A DNA stretch of 64,000 bases from Magicicada septendecula (lineage: Eukaryota; Arthropoda; Insecta; Hemiptera; Cicadidae): contig CM068367.1 of assembly GCA_034769895.1 (NCBI GenBank), positions 346,851,611-346,915,610 on the forward strand, in the 5' to 3' direction. Shown here piece after piece: positions 1-13,822 of the stretch (positions are counted from its first letter, which is position 1; every line of letters begins with the position of its first letter). Made by a program: the position numbers and the translations under genes. Under the pieces are notes generated by a model, which worked only from the letters and a program-made list of their open reading frames with translations, was not told the DNA's origin and searched no databases.

Positions 1-953
1 AAAACGTTACAGGTAAACTACCCCTTTCCCTTAACCGATCTTCACCAAAAACAATAGGTCTTGAGTACTATACAAATCAGGGCTGTATGCAAAACACTAT
101 TTGATTCTGTTTGAATTTGCGGCTGTTATCGTTTGCAAAGTAAATACCCTTGTTAAAAAAACGTTGCAGGTAAACTACCCCTTTCCCTCAACCGAACGTC
201 ACCAAAAACAACAGGTCTTGAGAACTCTACAATTTAGGACTGTATGCAAATAATCTTTAGATTCTGTTTGAATTTGCGGCTGTTATCGTTTGCCATAGGA
301 AATACCCTTGTTAAAACATAAAACGTTACAGGTAAACTACCCCTTTCCCTTAACCGATCTTCACCAAATACAATAGGTCTTGAGTACTCTACAAATCAGG
401 GCTGTATGCAAAACATTATTTGATTCTGTTTGAATTTGCGGCTGTTATCGTTTGCCATAGAAAATACCCTTGTTAAAAAAATGTTGCTGGTAAACTACCC
501 CTTTCCCTCAACCGAACTTCACCAAAAACAATAGGTCTTGAGAACTCTACAATTCAGGGCTGTGTGCAAATAATCTTTTGATTCTGTTTGAATTTGCGGC
601 TGTTATCGTTTGCCATAGGAAATACCCTTGTTAAAACATAAAACGTTACAGGTAAACTACCCCTTTCCCTTAACCGATCTTCACCAAAAACAGCAGATAT
701 TGAGAACTCTACAATTCAGGGCTGTATGCGAAACATTATTTTATTCTGTTCGAATTTGCGGCTGTTATCGTTTGCCAAACAAACAAAATTACCCTTGCTA
801 AAAAAAAACCGTTGCAGGTAAACTACCCCTTTCCCTCAACCGATCTTCACCAAAAACAATAGGTCGCGAGTACTCTGCAAATCAGGACTGCATGCAAAAA
901 ATTATTTGATTCTGTTTGAATTTGCGGCAGTTATCGTTTGCCATAGAAAAAAA

Positions 954-985
954 ATCTACAGACAGACAGACAGACAGACAGACAC

Positions 986-1016
<31 letters not shown>

Positions 1017-1147
1017 CACAGACACTTTTCGGAAAACGACTTTTTTTCATGTTTTGAGTGTAGTAGAATCAGAATCTGCAATAATCTCGAACACGATTTT
1101 TTTTGCCATCACCATACTTCCATTCCTTAAGGAATATGGAAGTAAAA
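954..1147 (+). repeat. M module 1
   Basis: About 65 bp of CAGA repeat (with CACA interruptions), then cacttttcggaaaacgac, a constant A/T-rich stretch, and an imperfect hairpin (cttccattcc, ttaa, ggaatatggaag) ending in taaaa. It joins a monomer (tacccttgata) directly. Confidence 0.9.
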
Positions 1148-1310
1148 TACCCTTGATAAAAAAAACCGTTGCAGGTAAACTACCCCTTTCCCTCAACCGA
1201 TCTTCACCAAAAACAATAGGTCGTGAGTACTCTACAAATAAGGGCTGTATGCAAAAAATTATTTGATTCTGTTTGAATTTGCGGCTGTTATCGTTTGCCA
1301 TAGAAAAAAA

Positions 1311-1487
1311 ATCTACAGATAGACACACAGACATATAGACAGACAGACAGACACACACACAGACCCTTTTCGGAAAACGACTTTTTTTCATGTTTTGAGT
1401 GTAGTAGAATCAGAATCTGCAATAATCTCGAACACGATTTTTTTTCCATCACCATACTTCCATTTTCTTAAGGAATATGGAAGTAAA
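1311..1487 (+). repeat. M module 2 (second subtype)
   Basis: The microsatellite is a distinct allele with gatagacacac and catatagac. The last arm reads cattttcttaagg instead of cattccttaagg. It abuts a G module with no gap (aagtaaa followed by atatcgg). Confidence 0.9.
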
Positions 1488-1740
1488 ATATCGGTATGGA
1501 GAACCATACATGACTTCCATATTCTAAGATTTATATTTAAAATCATTTTCAGCCAAACAGCCAGGCTGTGTCTTACCTGCCTTTTTATTGCTGTATTAAA
1601 TGAAAAATATTATATTACATTAAAATGAAAAAATTATAATTTTATTGCCTGGCAACAAAATTATTTTATTTTTAACAATTACCATTGTTTCAAAAAGTTT
1701 AAATAAATTTTCAAGTACTTTACTCTTGTTAAAACGTAAA
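1488..1740 (+). repeat. G module 1 (full length)
   Basis: Reference copy. It begins atatcggtatggagaaccat, where gtatgg-agaa-ccatac can form a hairpin, followed by gacttccatattctaag. The middle has cagccaggctg (palindromic) and a very A/T-rich stretch. It ends ttttcaagtac and runs straight into the monomer start (tactcttgttaaaacg). Confidence 0.9.
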
Positions 1741-2848
1741 AGGTTGCCGGTAAACTACCCCTTCCCCTTAACCGATCTTCACCAAAATCGAAAGTCATTG
1801 AGACCTCTACAATTCAGGGACGTATGCAAAAAATTATTTGATTCTGTTTGAATTTGCGGCTGTTATCGTTTGCCATAGAAAATACGCTTGAAAAAAAAAC
1901 GTTGCAGGTAAACTACCCCTTCCCCTTAACCGATCTTCACCAAAAACAATAGGTCTTGAGTACTCTACAAATCAGGGTTGTATGCAAAACATTATTTGAT
2001 TCTGTTTGAATTTGCGGCTGTTATCGTTTGCCATAGAAAATACCATTGTTAAAAAAACGTTGCAGGTAAACTACCCCTTTCCATCAACCGATCTTCACCA
2101 AAAACAATAGGTCTTGAGAACTCTACAATTTAGGGCTGTATGCAAATAATCTTTTGATTCTGTTTGAATTTGCGGCTGTTATCGTTTGCCATAGGAAATA
2201 CCCTTGTTAAAACATAAAACGTTACAGGTAAACTACCCCTTTCCCTTAACCGATCTTCACCAAAAACAATAGGTCTTGAGTACACTACAAATCAGGGCTG
2301 TATGCAAAACATTATTTGATTCTGTTTGAATTTGCGGCTGTTATCGTTTGCAAAGGAAATACCCTTGTTAAAAAAACGTTGCAGGTAAACTACCCCTTTC
2401 CCTCAACCGAACGTCACCAAAAACAACAGGTCTTGAGAATTCTACAATTTAGGACTGTATGCAAATAATCTTTAGATTCTGTTTGAATTTGCGGCTGTTA
2501 TCGTTTGCCATAGGAAATACCCTTGTTAAAACATAAAACGTTACAGGTAAACTACCCCTTTCCCTTAACCGATCTTCACCAAAAACAGCAGATCTTGAGA
2601 ACTCTACAATTCAGGGCTGTATGCGAAACATTATTTTATTCTGTTCGAATTTGCGGCTGTTATCGTTTGCCAAACAAACAAAATTACCCTTGCTAAAAAA
2701 AAACCGTTGCAGGTAAACTACCCCTTTCCCTCAACCGATCTTCACCAAAAACAATAGGTCGCGAGTACTCTGCAAATCAGGGCTGCATGCAAAAAATTAT
2801 TTCATTCTGTTTGAATTTGCGGCAGTTATCGTTTGCCATAGAAAAAAA

Positions 2849-2875
2849 ATCTACAGACAGACAGACAGACAGACA

Positions 2876-2915
<40 letters not shown>

Positions 2916-3054
2916 TACACACACACAGACACTTTTCGGAAAACGACTTTTTTTCATGTTTTGAGTGTAGTAGAAGCAGAATCTGCAATAATCTCGAACA
3001 CGATTTTTTTTGCCATCACCATACTTCCATTCCTTAAGGAATATGGAAGTAAAA
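2849..3054 (+). repeat. M module 3
   Basis: One of the longer CAGA tracts (about 80 bp, with a CGGA and a CATACA interruption). It is followed by a monomer. Confidence 0.9.
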
Positions 3055-3213
3055 TACCCTTGATAAAAAAAACCGTTGCAGGTAAACTACCCCTTTCCCT
3101 CAACCGATCTTCACCAAAAACAATACGTCGTGAGTACTCTACAAATAAGGGCTGTATGCAAAAAATTATTTGATTCTGTTTGAATTTGCGGCTGTTATCG
3201 TTTGCCATAAAAA

Positions 3214-3466
3214 ATATCGGTATGGAGAACCATTCATGACTTCCATATTCTAAGATTTATATTTAAAATCATTTTCAGCCAAACAGCCAGGCTGTGTCTT
3301 ACCTGCCTTTTTATTGCTGTATTAAATGAAAAATATTATATTACATTAAAATGAAAACATTATAATTTTATTGCCAGGCAACAAAATTATTTTATTTTTA
3401 ACAATTACCATTGTTTCAAAAAGTTTAAATAAATTTTCAAGTACTTTACTCTTGTTAAAACGTAAA
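3214..3466 (+). repeat. G module 2
   Basis: Follows a monomer end (gccataaaaa) with no M module between. It carries cattcatgac where most copies read catacatgac. Confidence 0.9.
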
Positions 3467-5849
3467 AGGTTGCAGGTAAACTACCCCTTCCCCTTAACCG
3501 ATCTTCACCAAAATCGAAAGTCATTGAGACCTCTACAATTCAGGGACGTATGCAAAAAATTATTTGATTCTGTTTGAATTTGCGGCTGTTATCGTTTGCC
3601 ATAGAAAATACGCTTGATAAAAAAACGTTGCAGGTAAACTACCCCTTCCCCTTAACCGATCTTCACCAAAAACAATAGGTCTTGAGTACTCTACAAATCA
3701 GGGCTGTATGCAAAACATTATTTGATTCTGTTTGAATTTGCGGCTGTTATCGTTTGCCATAGAAAATAAAACGTAAAAGGTTGCAGGTAAACTACCCCTT
3801 CCCCTTAACCGATCTTCACCAAAAACAATAGGTCTTGAGTACTCTACAAATCAGGACTGTATGCAAAACATTATTTGATTCTGTTTGAATTTGCGGCTGT
3901 TATCGTTTGCCATATAAAATACCCTTGTTAAAAAAACGTTGCAGGTAAACTACCCCTTTCCCTCAACCGATCTTCACCAAAAACAATAGGTCTTGAGAAA
4001 TCTACAATTCAGGGCTGTATGCGAAACATTATTTGATTCTGTTTGAATTTGCGGCTGTTATCGTTTGCCAAAAAAAAAAAAAATTTCCCTTGATAAAAAA
4101 AACCGTTGCAGGTAAACTACCCCTTCCCCTCAACCGATCTTCACCAAAAACAATAGGTCGCGAGTACTCTACAAATCAGGGCTGTATACAAAAAATTATT
4201 TGATTCTGTTTGAATTTGCGGCTGTTATCGTTTGCCATATAAAATACACTTGTTAAAAAAACGTTGCAGGTAAACTACCCCTTTCCCTCAACCGATCTTC
4301 ACCAAAAACAACAGGTCTTGAGACCTCTACAATTTAGGGACGTATGCAAATAATCTTTTGATTCTGTTTGAATTTGCGGCTGTTATCGTTTGCCATAAGA
4401 AATACCCTTGTTAAAACATAAAACGTTACAGGTAAACTACCCCTTTCCCTTAACCGATCTTCACCAAAAACAATAGGTCTTGAGTACTCTACAAATCAGG
4501 GCTGTATGCAAAACATTATTTGATTCTGTTTGAATTTGCAGCTGTTATCGTTTGCCATAGAAAATACGCTTGAAAACAAAACGTTGCAGGTAAACTACCC
4601 CTTCCCCTTAACCGATCTTCACCAAAAACAATAGGTCTTGAGTACTCTACAAATCAGGGTTGTATGCAAAACATTATTTGATTCTGTTTGAATTTGCGGC
4701 TGTTATCGTTTGCCATAGAAAATACCATTGTTAAAAAAACGTTGCAGGTAAACTACCCCTTTCCATCAACCGATCTTCACCAAAAACAATAGGTCTTGAG
4801 AACTCTACAATTTAGGGCTGCATGCAAATAATCTTTTGATTCTGTTTGAATTTGCGGCTGTTATCGTTTGCCATAGGAAATACCCTTGTTAAAACATAAA
4901 ACGTTACAGGTAAACTACCCCTTTCCCTTAACCGATCTTCACCAAAAACAATAGGTCTTGAGTACTATACAAATCAGGGCTGTATACAAAACACTATTTG
5001 ATTCTGTTTGAATTTGCGGCTGTTATCATTTGCAAACGAAATACCCTTGTTAAAAAAACGTTGCAGGTAAACTACCCCTTTCCCTCAACCGAACGTCACC
5101 AAAAACAACAGGTTTGAGAACTCTACAATTTAGGACTGTATGCAAATAATCTTTAGATTCTGTTTGAATTTGCGGCTGTTATCGTTTGCCATAGGAAATA
5201 CCCTTGTTAAAACATAAAACGTTACAGGTAAACTACCCCTTTCCCTTAACCGATCTTCACCAAATACAATAGGTCTTGAGTACTCTACAAATCAGGGCTG
5301 TATGCAAAACATTATTTGATTCTGTTTGAATTTGCGGCTGTTATCGTTTGCCATAGAAAATACCCTTGTTAAAAAAATGTTGCAGGTAAACTACCCCTTT
5401 CCCTCAACCGAACTTCACCAAAAACAATACGTCTTGAGAACTCTACAATTCAGGGCTGTGTGCAAATAATCTTTTGATTCTGTTTGAATTTGCGGCTGTT
5501 ATCGTTTGCCATAGGAAATACCCTTGTTAAAACATAAAACGTTACAGGTAAACTACCCCTTTCCCTTAACCGATCTTCACCAAAAACAGCAGATCTTGAG
5601 AACTCTACAATTCAGGGCTGTATGCGAAACATTATTTTATTCTGTTCGAATTTGCGGCTGTTATCGTTTGCCAAACAAACAAAATTACCCTTGCTAAAAA
5701 AAAACCGTTGCAGGTAAACTACCCCTTTCCCTCAACCGATCTTCACCAAAAACAATAGGTCGCGAGTACTCTGCAAATCAGGGCTGCATGCAAAAAATTA
5801 TTTGATTCCGTTTGAATTTGCGGCAGTTATCGTTTGCCATAGAAAAAAA

Positions 5850-6043
5850 ATCTACAGACAGACAGACAGACAGACAGACACACAGACAGACAGACAGACA
5901 GACAGGCAGACACACAGACACTTTTCGGAAAACGACTTTTTTTCATGTTTTGAGTGTAGTAGAATCAGAATCTGCAATAATCTCGAACACGATTTTTTTT
6001 GCCATCACCATACTTCCATTCCTTAAGGAATATGGAAGTAAAA
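5850..6043 (+). repeat. M module 4
   Basis: Counterpart of M1 one 4.9-kb period on, with one CAGG change in the microsatellite. Confidence 0.9.
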
Positions 6044-6206
6044 TACCCTTGATAAAAAAAACCGTTGCAGGTAAACTACCCCTTTCCCTCAACCGATCTT
6101 CACCAAAAACAATAGGTCGTGAGTACTCTACAAATAAGGGCTGTATGCAAAAAATTATTTGATTCTGTTTGAATTTGCGGCTATTATCGTTTGCCGTAGA
6201 AAAAAA

Positions 6207-6383
6207 ATCTACAGATAGACACACAGACATATAGACAGACAGACAGACACACACACAGACCCTTTTCGGAAAACGACTTTTTTTCATGTTTTGAGTGTAG
6301 TAGAATCAGAATCTGCAATAATCTCGAACACGATTTTTTTTCCATCACCATACTTCCATTTTCTTAAGGAATATGGAAGTAAA
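6207..6383 (+). repeat. M module 5 (second subtype)
   Basis: Counterpart of M2, directly abutting the next G module. Confidence 0.9.
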
Positions 6384-6636
6384 ATATCGGTATGGAGAAC
6401 CATACATGACTTCCATATTCTAAGATTTATATTTAAAATCATTTTCAGCCAAACAGCCAGGCTGTGTCTTACCTGCCTTTTTATTGCTGTATTAAATGAA
6501 AAATATTATATTACATTAAAATGAAAAAATTATAATTTTATTGCCTGGCAACAAAATTATTTTATTTTTAACAATTACCATTGTTTCAAAAAGTTTAAAT
6601 AAATTTTCAAGTACTTTACTCTTGTTAAAACGTAAA
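6384..6636 (+). repeat. G module 3
   Basis: Counterpart of G1 at an offset of 4,896 bp; no difference seen by eye. Confidence 0.9.
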
Positions 6637-8062
6637 AGGTTGCCGGTAAACTACCCCTTCCCCTTAACCGATCTTCACCAAAATCGAAAGTCATTGAGAC
6701 CTCTACAATTCAGGGACGTATGCAAAAAATTATTTGATTCTGTTTGAATTTGCGGCTGTTATCGTTTGCCATAGAAAATACGCTTGAAAAAAAAACGTTG
6801 CAGGTAAACTACCCCTTCCCCTTAACCGATCTTCACCAAAAACAACAGGTCTTGAGTACTCTACAAATCAGGGTTGTATGCAAAACATTATTTGATTCTG
6901 TTTGAATTTGCGGCTGTTATCGTTTGCCATAGAAAATACCATTGTTAAAAAAACGTTGCAGGTAAACTACCCTTTTCCATCAACCGATCTTCACCAAAAA
7001 CAACAGGTCTTGAGAACTCTACAATTTAGGGCTGTATGCAAATAATCTTTTGATTCTGTTTGAATTTGCGGCTGTTATCGTTTGCCATAGGAAATACCCT
7101 TGTTAAAACATAAAACGTTACAGGTAAACTACCCCTTTCCCTTAACCGATCTTCACCAAAAACAATAGGTCTTGAGTACTCTACAAATCAGGGCTGTATG
7201 CAAAACATTATTTGATTCTGTTTGAATTTGCGGCTGTTATCGTTTGCAAAGGAAATACCCTTGTTAAAAAAACGTTGCAGGTAAACTACCCCTTTCCCTC
7301 AACCGAACGTCACCAAAAACAACAGGTCTTGAGAACTCTGCAATTTAGGACTGTATGCAAATAATATTTAGATTCTGTTTGAATTTGCGGCTGTTATCGT
7401 TTGCCATAGGAAATACCCTTGTTAAAACATAAAACGTTACAGGTAAACTACCCCTTTCCCTTAACCGATCTTCACCAAAAACAATAGGTCTTGAGTACTC
7501 TACAAATCAGGGGTGTATGCAAAACATTATTTGATTCTGTTTGAATTTGCGGCTGTTATCGTTTGCCATAGAAAATACCCTTGTTAAAAAAATGTTGCAG
7601 GTAAACTACCCCTTTCCCTCAACCGAACTTCACCAAAAACAATAGGTCTTGAGAACTCTACAATTCAGGGCTGTGTGCAAATAATCTTTTGATTCTGTTT
7701 GAATTTGCGGCTGTTATCGTTTGCCATAGAAAATACCCTTGTTAAAACATAAAACGTTACAGGTAAACTACCCCTTTCCCTTAACCGATCTTCACCAAAA
7801 ACAGCAGATCTTGAGAACTCTACAATTCAGGGCTCTATGCGAAACATTATTTGATTCTGTTCGAATTTGCGGCTGTTATCGTATGCCAAACAAACAAAAT
7901 TACCCTTGCTAAAAAAAAACCGTTGCAGGTAAACTACCCTTTCCCTCAACCGATCTTCACCAAAAACAATAGGTCGCGAGTACTCTGCAAATCAGGGCTG
8001 CATGCAAAAAATTATTTGATTCTGTTTGAATTTGCGGCAGTTATCGTTTGCCAAAAAAAAAA

Positions 8063-8252
8063 ATCTACAGACAGACAGACAGACAGACACACAGACAGAC
8101 AGACAGACAGACAGACACACACACAGACACTTTTCGGAAAACGACTTTTTTTCATGTTTTGAGTGTAGTAGAATCAGAATCTGCAATAATCTCGAACACG
8201 ATTTTTTTTGCCATCACCATACTTCCATTCCTTAAGGAATATGGAAGTAAAA
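8063..8252 (+). repeat. M module 6
   Basis: Preceded by gccaaaaaaaaaa instead of gccatagaaaa and followed by a monomer. Confidence 0.9.
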
Positions 8253-8416
8253 TACCCTTGATAAAAAAAAACCGTTGCAGGTAAACTACCCCTTTCCCTC
8301 AACCGATCTTCACCAAAAACTATAGGTCGTGAGTACTCTACAAATAAGGGCTGTATGCAAAAAATTATTTGATTTTGTTTGAATTTGCGGCTGTTATCGT
8401 TTGCCATAGAAAAAAA

Positions 8417-8593
8417 ATCTACAGATAGACACACAGACATATAGACAGACAGACAGACACACACACAGACCCTTTTCGGAAAACGACTTTTTTTCATGTT
8501 TTGAGTGTAGTAGAATCAGAATCTGCAATAATCTCGAACACGATTTTTTTTCCATCACCATACTTCCATTTTCTTAAGGAATATGGAAGTAAA
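8417..8593 (+). repeat. M module 7 (second subtype)
   Basis: Same subtype as M2 and M5; abuts G module 4. Confidence 0.9.
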
Positions 8594-8846
8594 ATATCGG
8601 TATGGAGAACCATACATGACTTCCATATTCTAAGATTTATATTTAAAATCATTTTCAGCCAAACAGCCAGGCTGTGTCTTACCTGCCTTTTTATTGCTGT
8701 ATTAAATGAAAAATATTATATTACATTAAAATGAAAAAATTATAATTTTATTGCCTGGCAACAAAATTATTTTATTTTTAACAATTACCATTGTTTCAAA
8801 AAGTTTAAATAAATTTTCAAGTACTTTACTCTTGTTAAAACGTAAA
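8594..8846 (+). repeat. G module 4
   Basis: Full-length copy 2,210 bp after G3. The same M-to-G junction is kept. Confidence 0.9.
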
Positions 8847-9306
8847 AGGTTGCCGGTAAACTACCCCTTCCCCTTAACCGATCTTCACCAAAATCGAAAG
8901 TCATTGAGACCTCTACAATTCAGGGACGTATGCAAAAAATTATTTGATTCTGTTTGAATTTGCGGCTGTTATCGTTTGCCATAGAAAATACGCTTGAAAA
9001 AAAACGTTGCAGGTAAACTACCCCTTCCCCTTAACCGATCATCACCAAAAACAACAGGTCTTGAGTACTCTACAAATCAGGGTTGTATGCAAAACATTAT
9101 TTGATTCTGTTTGAATTTGCGGCTGTTATCGTTTGCCATAGAAAATACCATTGTTAAAAAAACGTTGCAGGTAAACTACCCCTTTCCCTTAACCGATCTT
9201 CACCAAAAACAATAGGTCTTGAGAGCTCTACAATTTATGGGTGTATGCAAAACATTATTTGATTCTGTTTGAATTTGCGGCTGTTATCGTTTGCTATAGA
9301 AAAAAA

Positions 9307-9478
9307 ATCTACAGACAGACAAAAGACAGATAGACAGACAGACACACACAGAGACACTTTTCGAAAAACGACTTTTTTCATGTTGTGAGTGTAGTACAAT
9401 CAGAATCTGCAATAATCTCGAACACGATTTTTTTGCCATCATCATACTTCCATTTCCTTAAGGTATATGGTAGTAAAA
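9307..9478 (+). repeat. M module 8 (diverged)
   Basis: The microsatellite is broken (caaaagacagatag), one hairpin arm is altered (ttccttaaggtatatgg) and the end reads tagtaaaa. One of the older copies by its changes. Confidence 0.85.
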
Positions 9479-9686
9479 TCTCAAACAGCGATAAGTGCAA
9501 AATTTAACTGACAGTTGTATACAAAAGAAACTACAAAAATAACTGCTTGTAAATAAACAGGTTTGTAAGTTTTTTTAGTGCAGTATAACTAAGAAGTGTT
9601 TTAAAATTTAATCTTAATAAAGTGAGTCGTATTACGTAGTAACGTACTTAATTAAACAATGGCAAAAATGCTTCAATAATTAAAAA
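9479..9686 (+). other. 208-bp non-array segment between M8 and G5
   Basis: Sequence found nowhere else in the window, lying exactly between an M end and a G start. No open frame or terminal repeats seen. It contains agtgagtcgtatta (9621-9634), a chance-level resemblance to a phage promoter. Confidence 0.6.
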
Positions 9687-9912
9687 ATATCGGTATGGAG
9701 AACCATACATGACTTCCATATTCTAAGACTTATAATCTGAAATATGCTTGCCTGCCAAGCACGATATATTTTGTAATATATACATAATTTACATTAAAAT
9801 TAAAAAATTATAATTTTATTGCCTGGCAACAAAATTATTTTATTTTTAACAATTACCATTGTTTGAAAAAGTTTAAATGAATTTTCAAGTACTTTACTCT
9901 TGTTAAAACGTA
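9687..9912 (+). repeat. G module 5 (short, diverged subtype)
   Basis: The usual middle is replaced by aatatgcttgcctgccaagc followed by acgatatattttgtaat. Several changes (gtttgaaaaag, aaatgaatttt) mark it as the most diverged G copy. Confidence 0.85.
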
Positions 9913-10857
9913 AAATGTTGCTGGTAAACTACCCCTTCCCATTAACCGATCTTCACCAAAATCTAATGGCCTTGAGTCCTCTACAATTCACTTATGTATG
10001 CAAAAAATTATTTGATTCTGTTTGAATTTGCGGCAGTTATCGTTTGCCATAGAAAATACGCTTTATAACAAACGTTGCAGGTAAACTACCCCTTCCCCTC
10101 AACCGATCTTCACCAAAAACAACAGGTCTTGAGTACTCACCAAGCCAGGGCTGTATGCAGAAAATTATTTGATTATGTTTGAATTTGCGGCTGTTATCGT
10201 TTGCCATAAAAAATAAACTTGTTAAAAAAACGTTGTAGGTAAACTACCCCTTTCCCATAACCGATCTTAACCAAAAACAGTACATCTTGAGTACTCTACA
10301 AACCAGGGCTGTATGCAGAAAATTATTTGATTATGTTTGAATTTGCGGCTGTTATCGTTTGCCATAGAAAATAACCTTGTTAAAAAAACGTTGTTGGTAA
10401 ACTACCCCTTTCCCTTAACCGATCTTAACCAAAAACAATAGGTCTTCATACCTCTACAATTTAGGGCTGTATGCAAATAATCTTTTGATTGTGTTTGAAT
10501 TTGCGGCTGTTATCGTTTGCCATAGGAAATACCCTTGTTAGAACATAAAACGTTACAGGTAAACTACACCTTCCCCTTAACCGATCGTCACCAAAAACCA
10601 ATAGGTCTTGAGAACTCTACAATTCAGGGCTGTATGCGAAACATTATTTGATTCTGTTTGAATTTGCGGCTGTTATCGTTTGGCAAAAAAAAAAATTTCC
10701 CTTGATAAAAAAAAACCGTTGCAGGTAAACTACCCCTTTCCCTCAACCGATCTTCACCAAAAACAATATATCGTGAGTACTCTACAAATCAGGGCTGTAT
10801 GCAAAAAGTTATTTGATTCTGTTTGAATTTGCGGCAGTTATCGTTTGCCATAGAAAA

Positions 10858-11110
10858 ATATCGGTATGGAGAACTATACATGACTTCCATATTCTAAGAT
10901 TTATATTTAAAATCATTTTCAGCCAAACAGCCAGGCTGTGTCTTACCTGCCTTTTTATTGCTGTATTAAATGAAAAATATTATATTACATTAAAATTAAA
11001 AAATTATAATTTTATTGCCTGGCAACAAAATTATTTTATTTTTAACAATTACCATTGTTTCAAAAAGTTTAAATAAATTTTCAAGTACTTTACTCTTGTT
11101 AAAACGTAAA
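10858..11110 (+). repeat. G module 6
   Basis: Follows a monomer end (gccatagaaaa) directly, with no M module. Confidence 0.9.
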
Positions 11111-12758
11111 AGGTTGCAGGTAAACTACCCCTTCCCCCTGACCGATCTTCACCAAAATCGAAAGTCATTGAGACCTCTACAATTCAGGGACGAATGCAAA
11201 AAATTATTTGATTCTGTTTGAATTTGCGGCTATCGTTTGCCATAGAAAATACGCTTGATAAAAAAACGTTGCAGGTAAACTACCCCTTCCCCTTAACCGA
11301 TCTTCACCAAAAACAATCGGTCTTGAGTACTCTACAAATCAGGGCTGTATGCAAAACATTATTTGATTCTGTTTGCATTTGCGGCTGTTATCGTTTGCCA
11401 TAGAAAATACCCTTGTTAAAAAAACGTTGCAGGTAAACTACCCCTTTCCCTCAACCGATCTTCACCAAAAACAATAGGTCTTGAGAAATCTACAATTCAG
11501 GGCTGTATGCGAAACATTATTTGATTCTGTTTGAATTTGCGGCTGTTATCGTTTGCCAAAAAAAAAAAATTTCCCTTGATAAAAAAAACCGTTGCAGGTA
11601 AACTACCCCTTCCCCTTAACCGATCTTCACCAAAAACAATAGGTCGCGAGTACTCCACAAATCAGGGCTGTATGCAAAAAATTATTTGATTCTGTTTGAA
11701 TTTGCGGCAGTTGTCGTTTGCCATAGAAAATACGCATGATAAAAAACGTTGCTGGTAAACTACCCCTTCCCCTCAACCGATCTTCACCAAAAACAAAAGG
11801 TCTTGAGTACTCTACAAATCAGGGCTGTATGCAGAAAATTATTTGATTCTGTTTGAATTTGCGGCTGTTATCGTTTGCCATAGAAAATACCCTTGTTAAA
11901 AAAACGTTGTAGGTAAACTACCCCTTTCCCTTAACCGATCTTCACCAAAAACAAAATGTCTTGAGAACTCTACAATTTAGGGCTGTATGCAAATAATCTT
12001 TTCATTCTGTTTGAATTTGCGGCTGTTATCGTTTGCCATAAGAAATACCCTTGTTAAAACATAAAACGTTACAGGTAAACTACCCCTTTCCCTTAACCGA
12101 TCTTCACCAAAAACAAAAGGTCTTGAGAACTCTACAATTCAGGGCTGTATGCGAAACATTATTTGGTTCTGCTAAAAAACAACCGTTGCAGGTAAACTAC
12201 CCCTTTCCCTCAACCGATCTTCACCAAAAACAATAGGTCGCGAGACCTGTTATCGTTTGCCATAGAAAATACCCTTGTTAAAAAAACGTTGTAAGTAAAC
12301 TACCCCTTTCCCTTAACCGATCTTCACCAAAAATAAAAGGTCTTGAGAACTCTACAATTTAGGGCTGTATGCAAATAATCTTTTCATTCTGTTTGAATTT
12401 GCGGCTGTTATCGTTTGCCATAGGAAATACCCTTGTTAAAACATAAAACGTTACAGGTAAACTACCCCTTTCCCTTAACCGATCTTCACCAAAAACAAAA
12501 GGTCTTGAGAACTCTACAATTCAGGGCTGTATGCGAAACATTATTTGGTTCTGTTTGAATTTGCGGCTGTTATCGTTTGCCAAACAAACAAAATTACCCT
12601 TGCTAAAAAAAAACCGTTGCAGGTAAACTACCCCTTTCCCTCAACCGATCTTCACCAAAAACAATGGGTCGCGAGAACTCTGCAAAACCGGGCTGTATGC
12701 AAAAAATTATTTGATTCTGTTTGAATTTGCGGCAGTTATCGTTTGCCATAGAAAAAAA

Positions 12759-12940
12759 ATCTACAGACAGACAGACACACAGACACACAGACACACAGAC
12801 AGACAGACACACAGACACTTTTCGGAAAACGACTTTTTTTCATGTTTTGAGTGTAGTAGAATCAGAATCTGCAATAATCTCGAACACGATTTTTTTTGCC
12901 ATCACCATACTTCCATTCCTTAAGGAATATGGAAGTAAAA
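12759..12940 (+). repeat. M module 9
   Basis: A CACA-rich microsatellite. It is followed by tacccttgttaaaaaaacg, that is, a monomer. Confidence 0.9.
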
Positions 12941-13747
12941 ATACCCTTGTTAAAAAAACGTTGCAGGTAAACTACCCCTTTCCCTCAACCGATCTTCACC
13001 AAAAACAATAGGTCTTGAGAACTCTACAATTTAGGGCTGTATGCAAATAATCTTTAGATTCTGTTTGAATTTGCGGCTGTTATCGTTTGCCATAGGAAAT
13101 ACCCTTGTTAAAACATAAAACGTTACAGGTAAACTACCCCTTTCCCTTAACCGATCTTCACCAAAAACAATAGGTTGAGTACTCTACAAATCAGGGCTGT
13201 ATGCAAAACAGTATTTGATTCTGTTTGAATTTGCGGCTGTTATCGTTTGCCATAGAAAATACCCTTGTTAAAAAAATTTGCAGGTAAACTACCCCTTTCC
13301 CTCAACCGAACTTCACCAAAAACAATAGGTCTTGAGAACTCTACAATTCAGGGCTGTATGCAAATAATCTTTTGATTCTGTTTGAATTTGCGGCTGTTAA
13401 CGTTTGCCATAGGAAATACCCTTGTTAAAACATAAAACGTTACTGGTAAACTACCCCTTTCCCTTAACCGATCTTCACCAAAAACAGCAGATCTTGAGAA
13501 CTCTACAATTCAGGGCTGTATGCGAAACATTATTTGATTCTGTTCGAATTTGCGGCTGTTATCGTTTGCCAAACAAACAAAATTACCCTTGCTAAAAAAA
13601 AACCGTTGCAGGTAAACTACCCCTTTCCCTCAACCGATCTTCACCAAAAACAATAGGTCGCGAGTACTCTGCAAATCAGGCCTGCATGCAAAAAATTATT
13701 TGATTCTGTTTGAATTTGCGGCAGTTATCGTTTGCCATAGAAAAAAA

Positions 13748-13775
13748 ATCTACAGACAGACAGACAGACAGACAC

Positions 13776-13822
<47 letters not shown>

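Larger units (their letters stand above)
1..7480 (+). repeat. Higher-order repeat, period about 4,896 bp
   Basis: Positions 1-2,584 recur at about 4,898-7,480, with the same order of monomer variants, M modules (954 and 1311 against 5850 and 6207) and G module (1488 against 6384). The offset is 4,897 bp at first and 4,896 bp after a 1-bp deletion near 5,110 (ggtttgag for ggtcttgag). Near 2,585/7,480 the register breaks: the second copy has about 320 bp (two monomers) more before the next M module. Single-base differences are scattered, so this copy is older than the 5,755-bp duplication further right. Confidence 0.85.

Noticed and set aside
1488..1510. Hairpin gtatgg-agaa-ccatac at the G start taken as a classical Helitron 3' end
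   Set aside because: Classical Helitrons end in a hairpin followed by CTRR; here the hairpin is at the start of the module and no CTRR terminus was found. A Helentron-like origin stays only a hypothesis.
9621..9634. agtgagtcgtatta, complement of the first 14 bases of the T7 promoter
   Set aside because: The following bases differ from the promoter, no vector sequence surrounds it, and it lies in ordinary AT-rich DNA. Coincidence is most likely.
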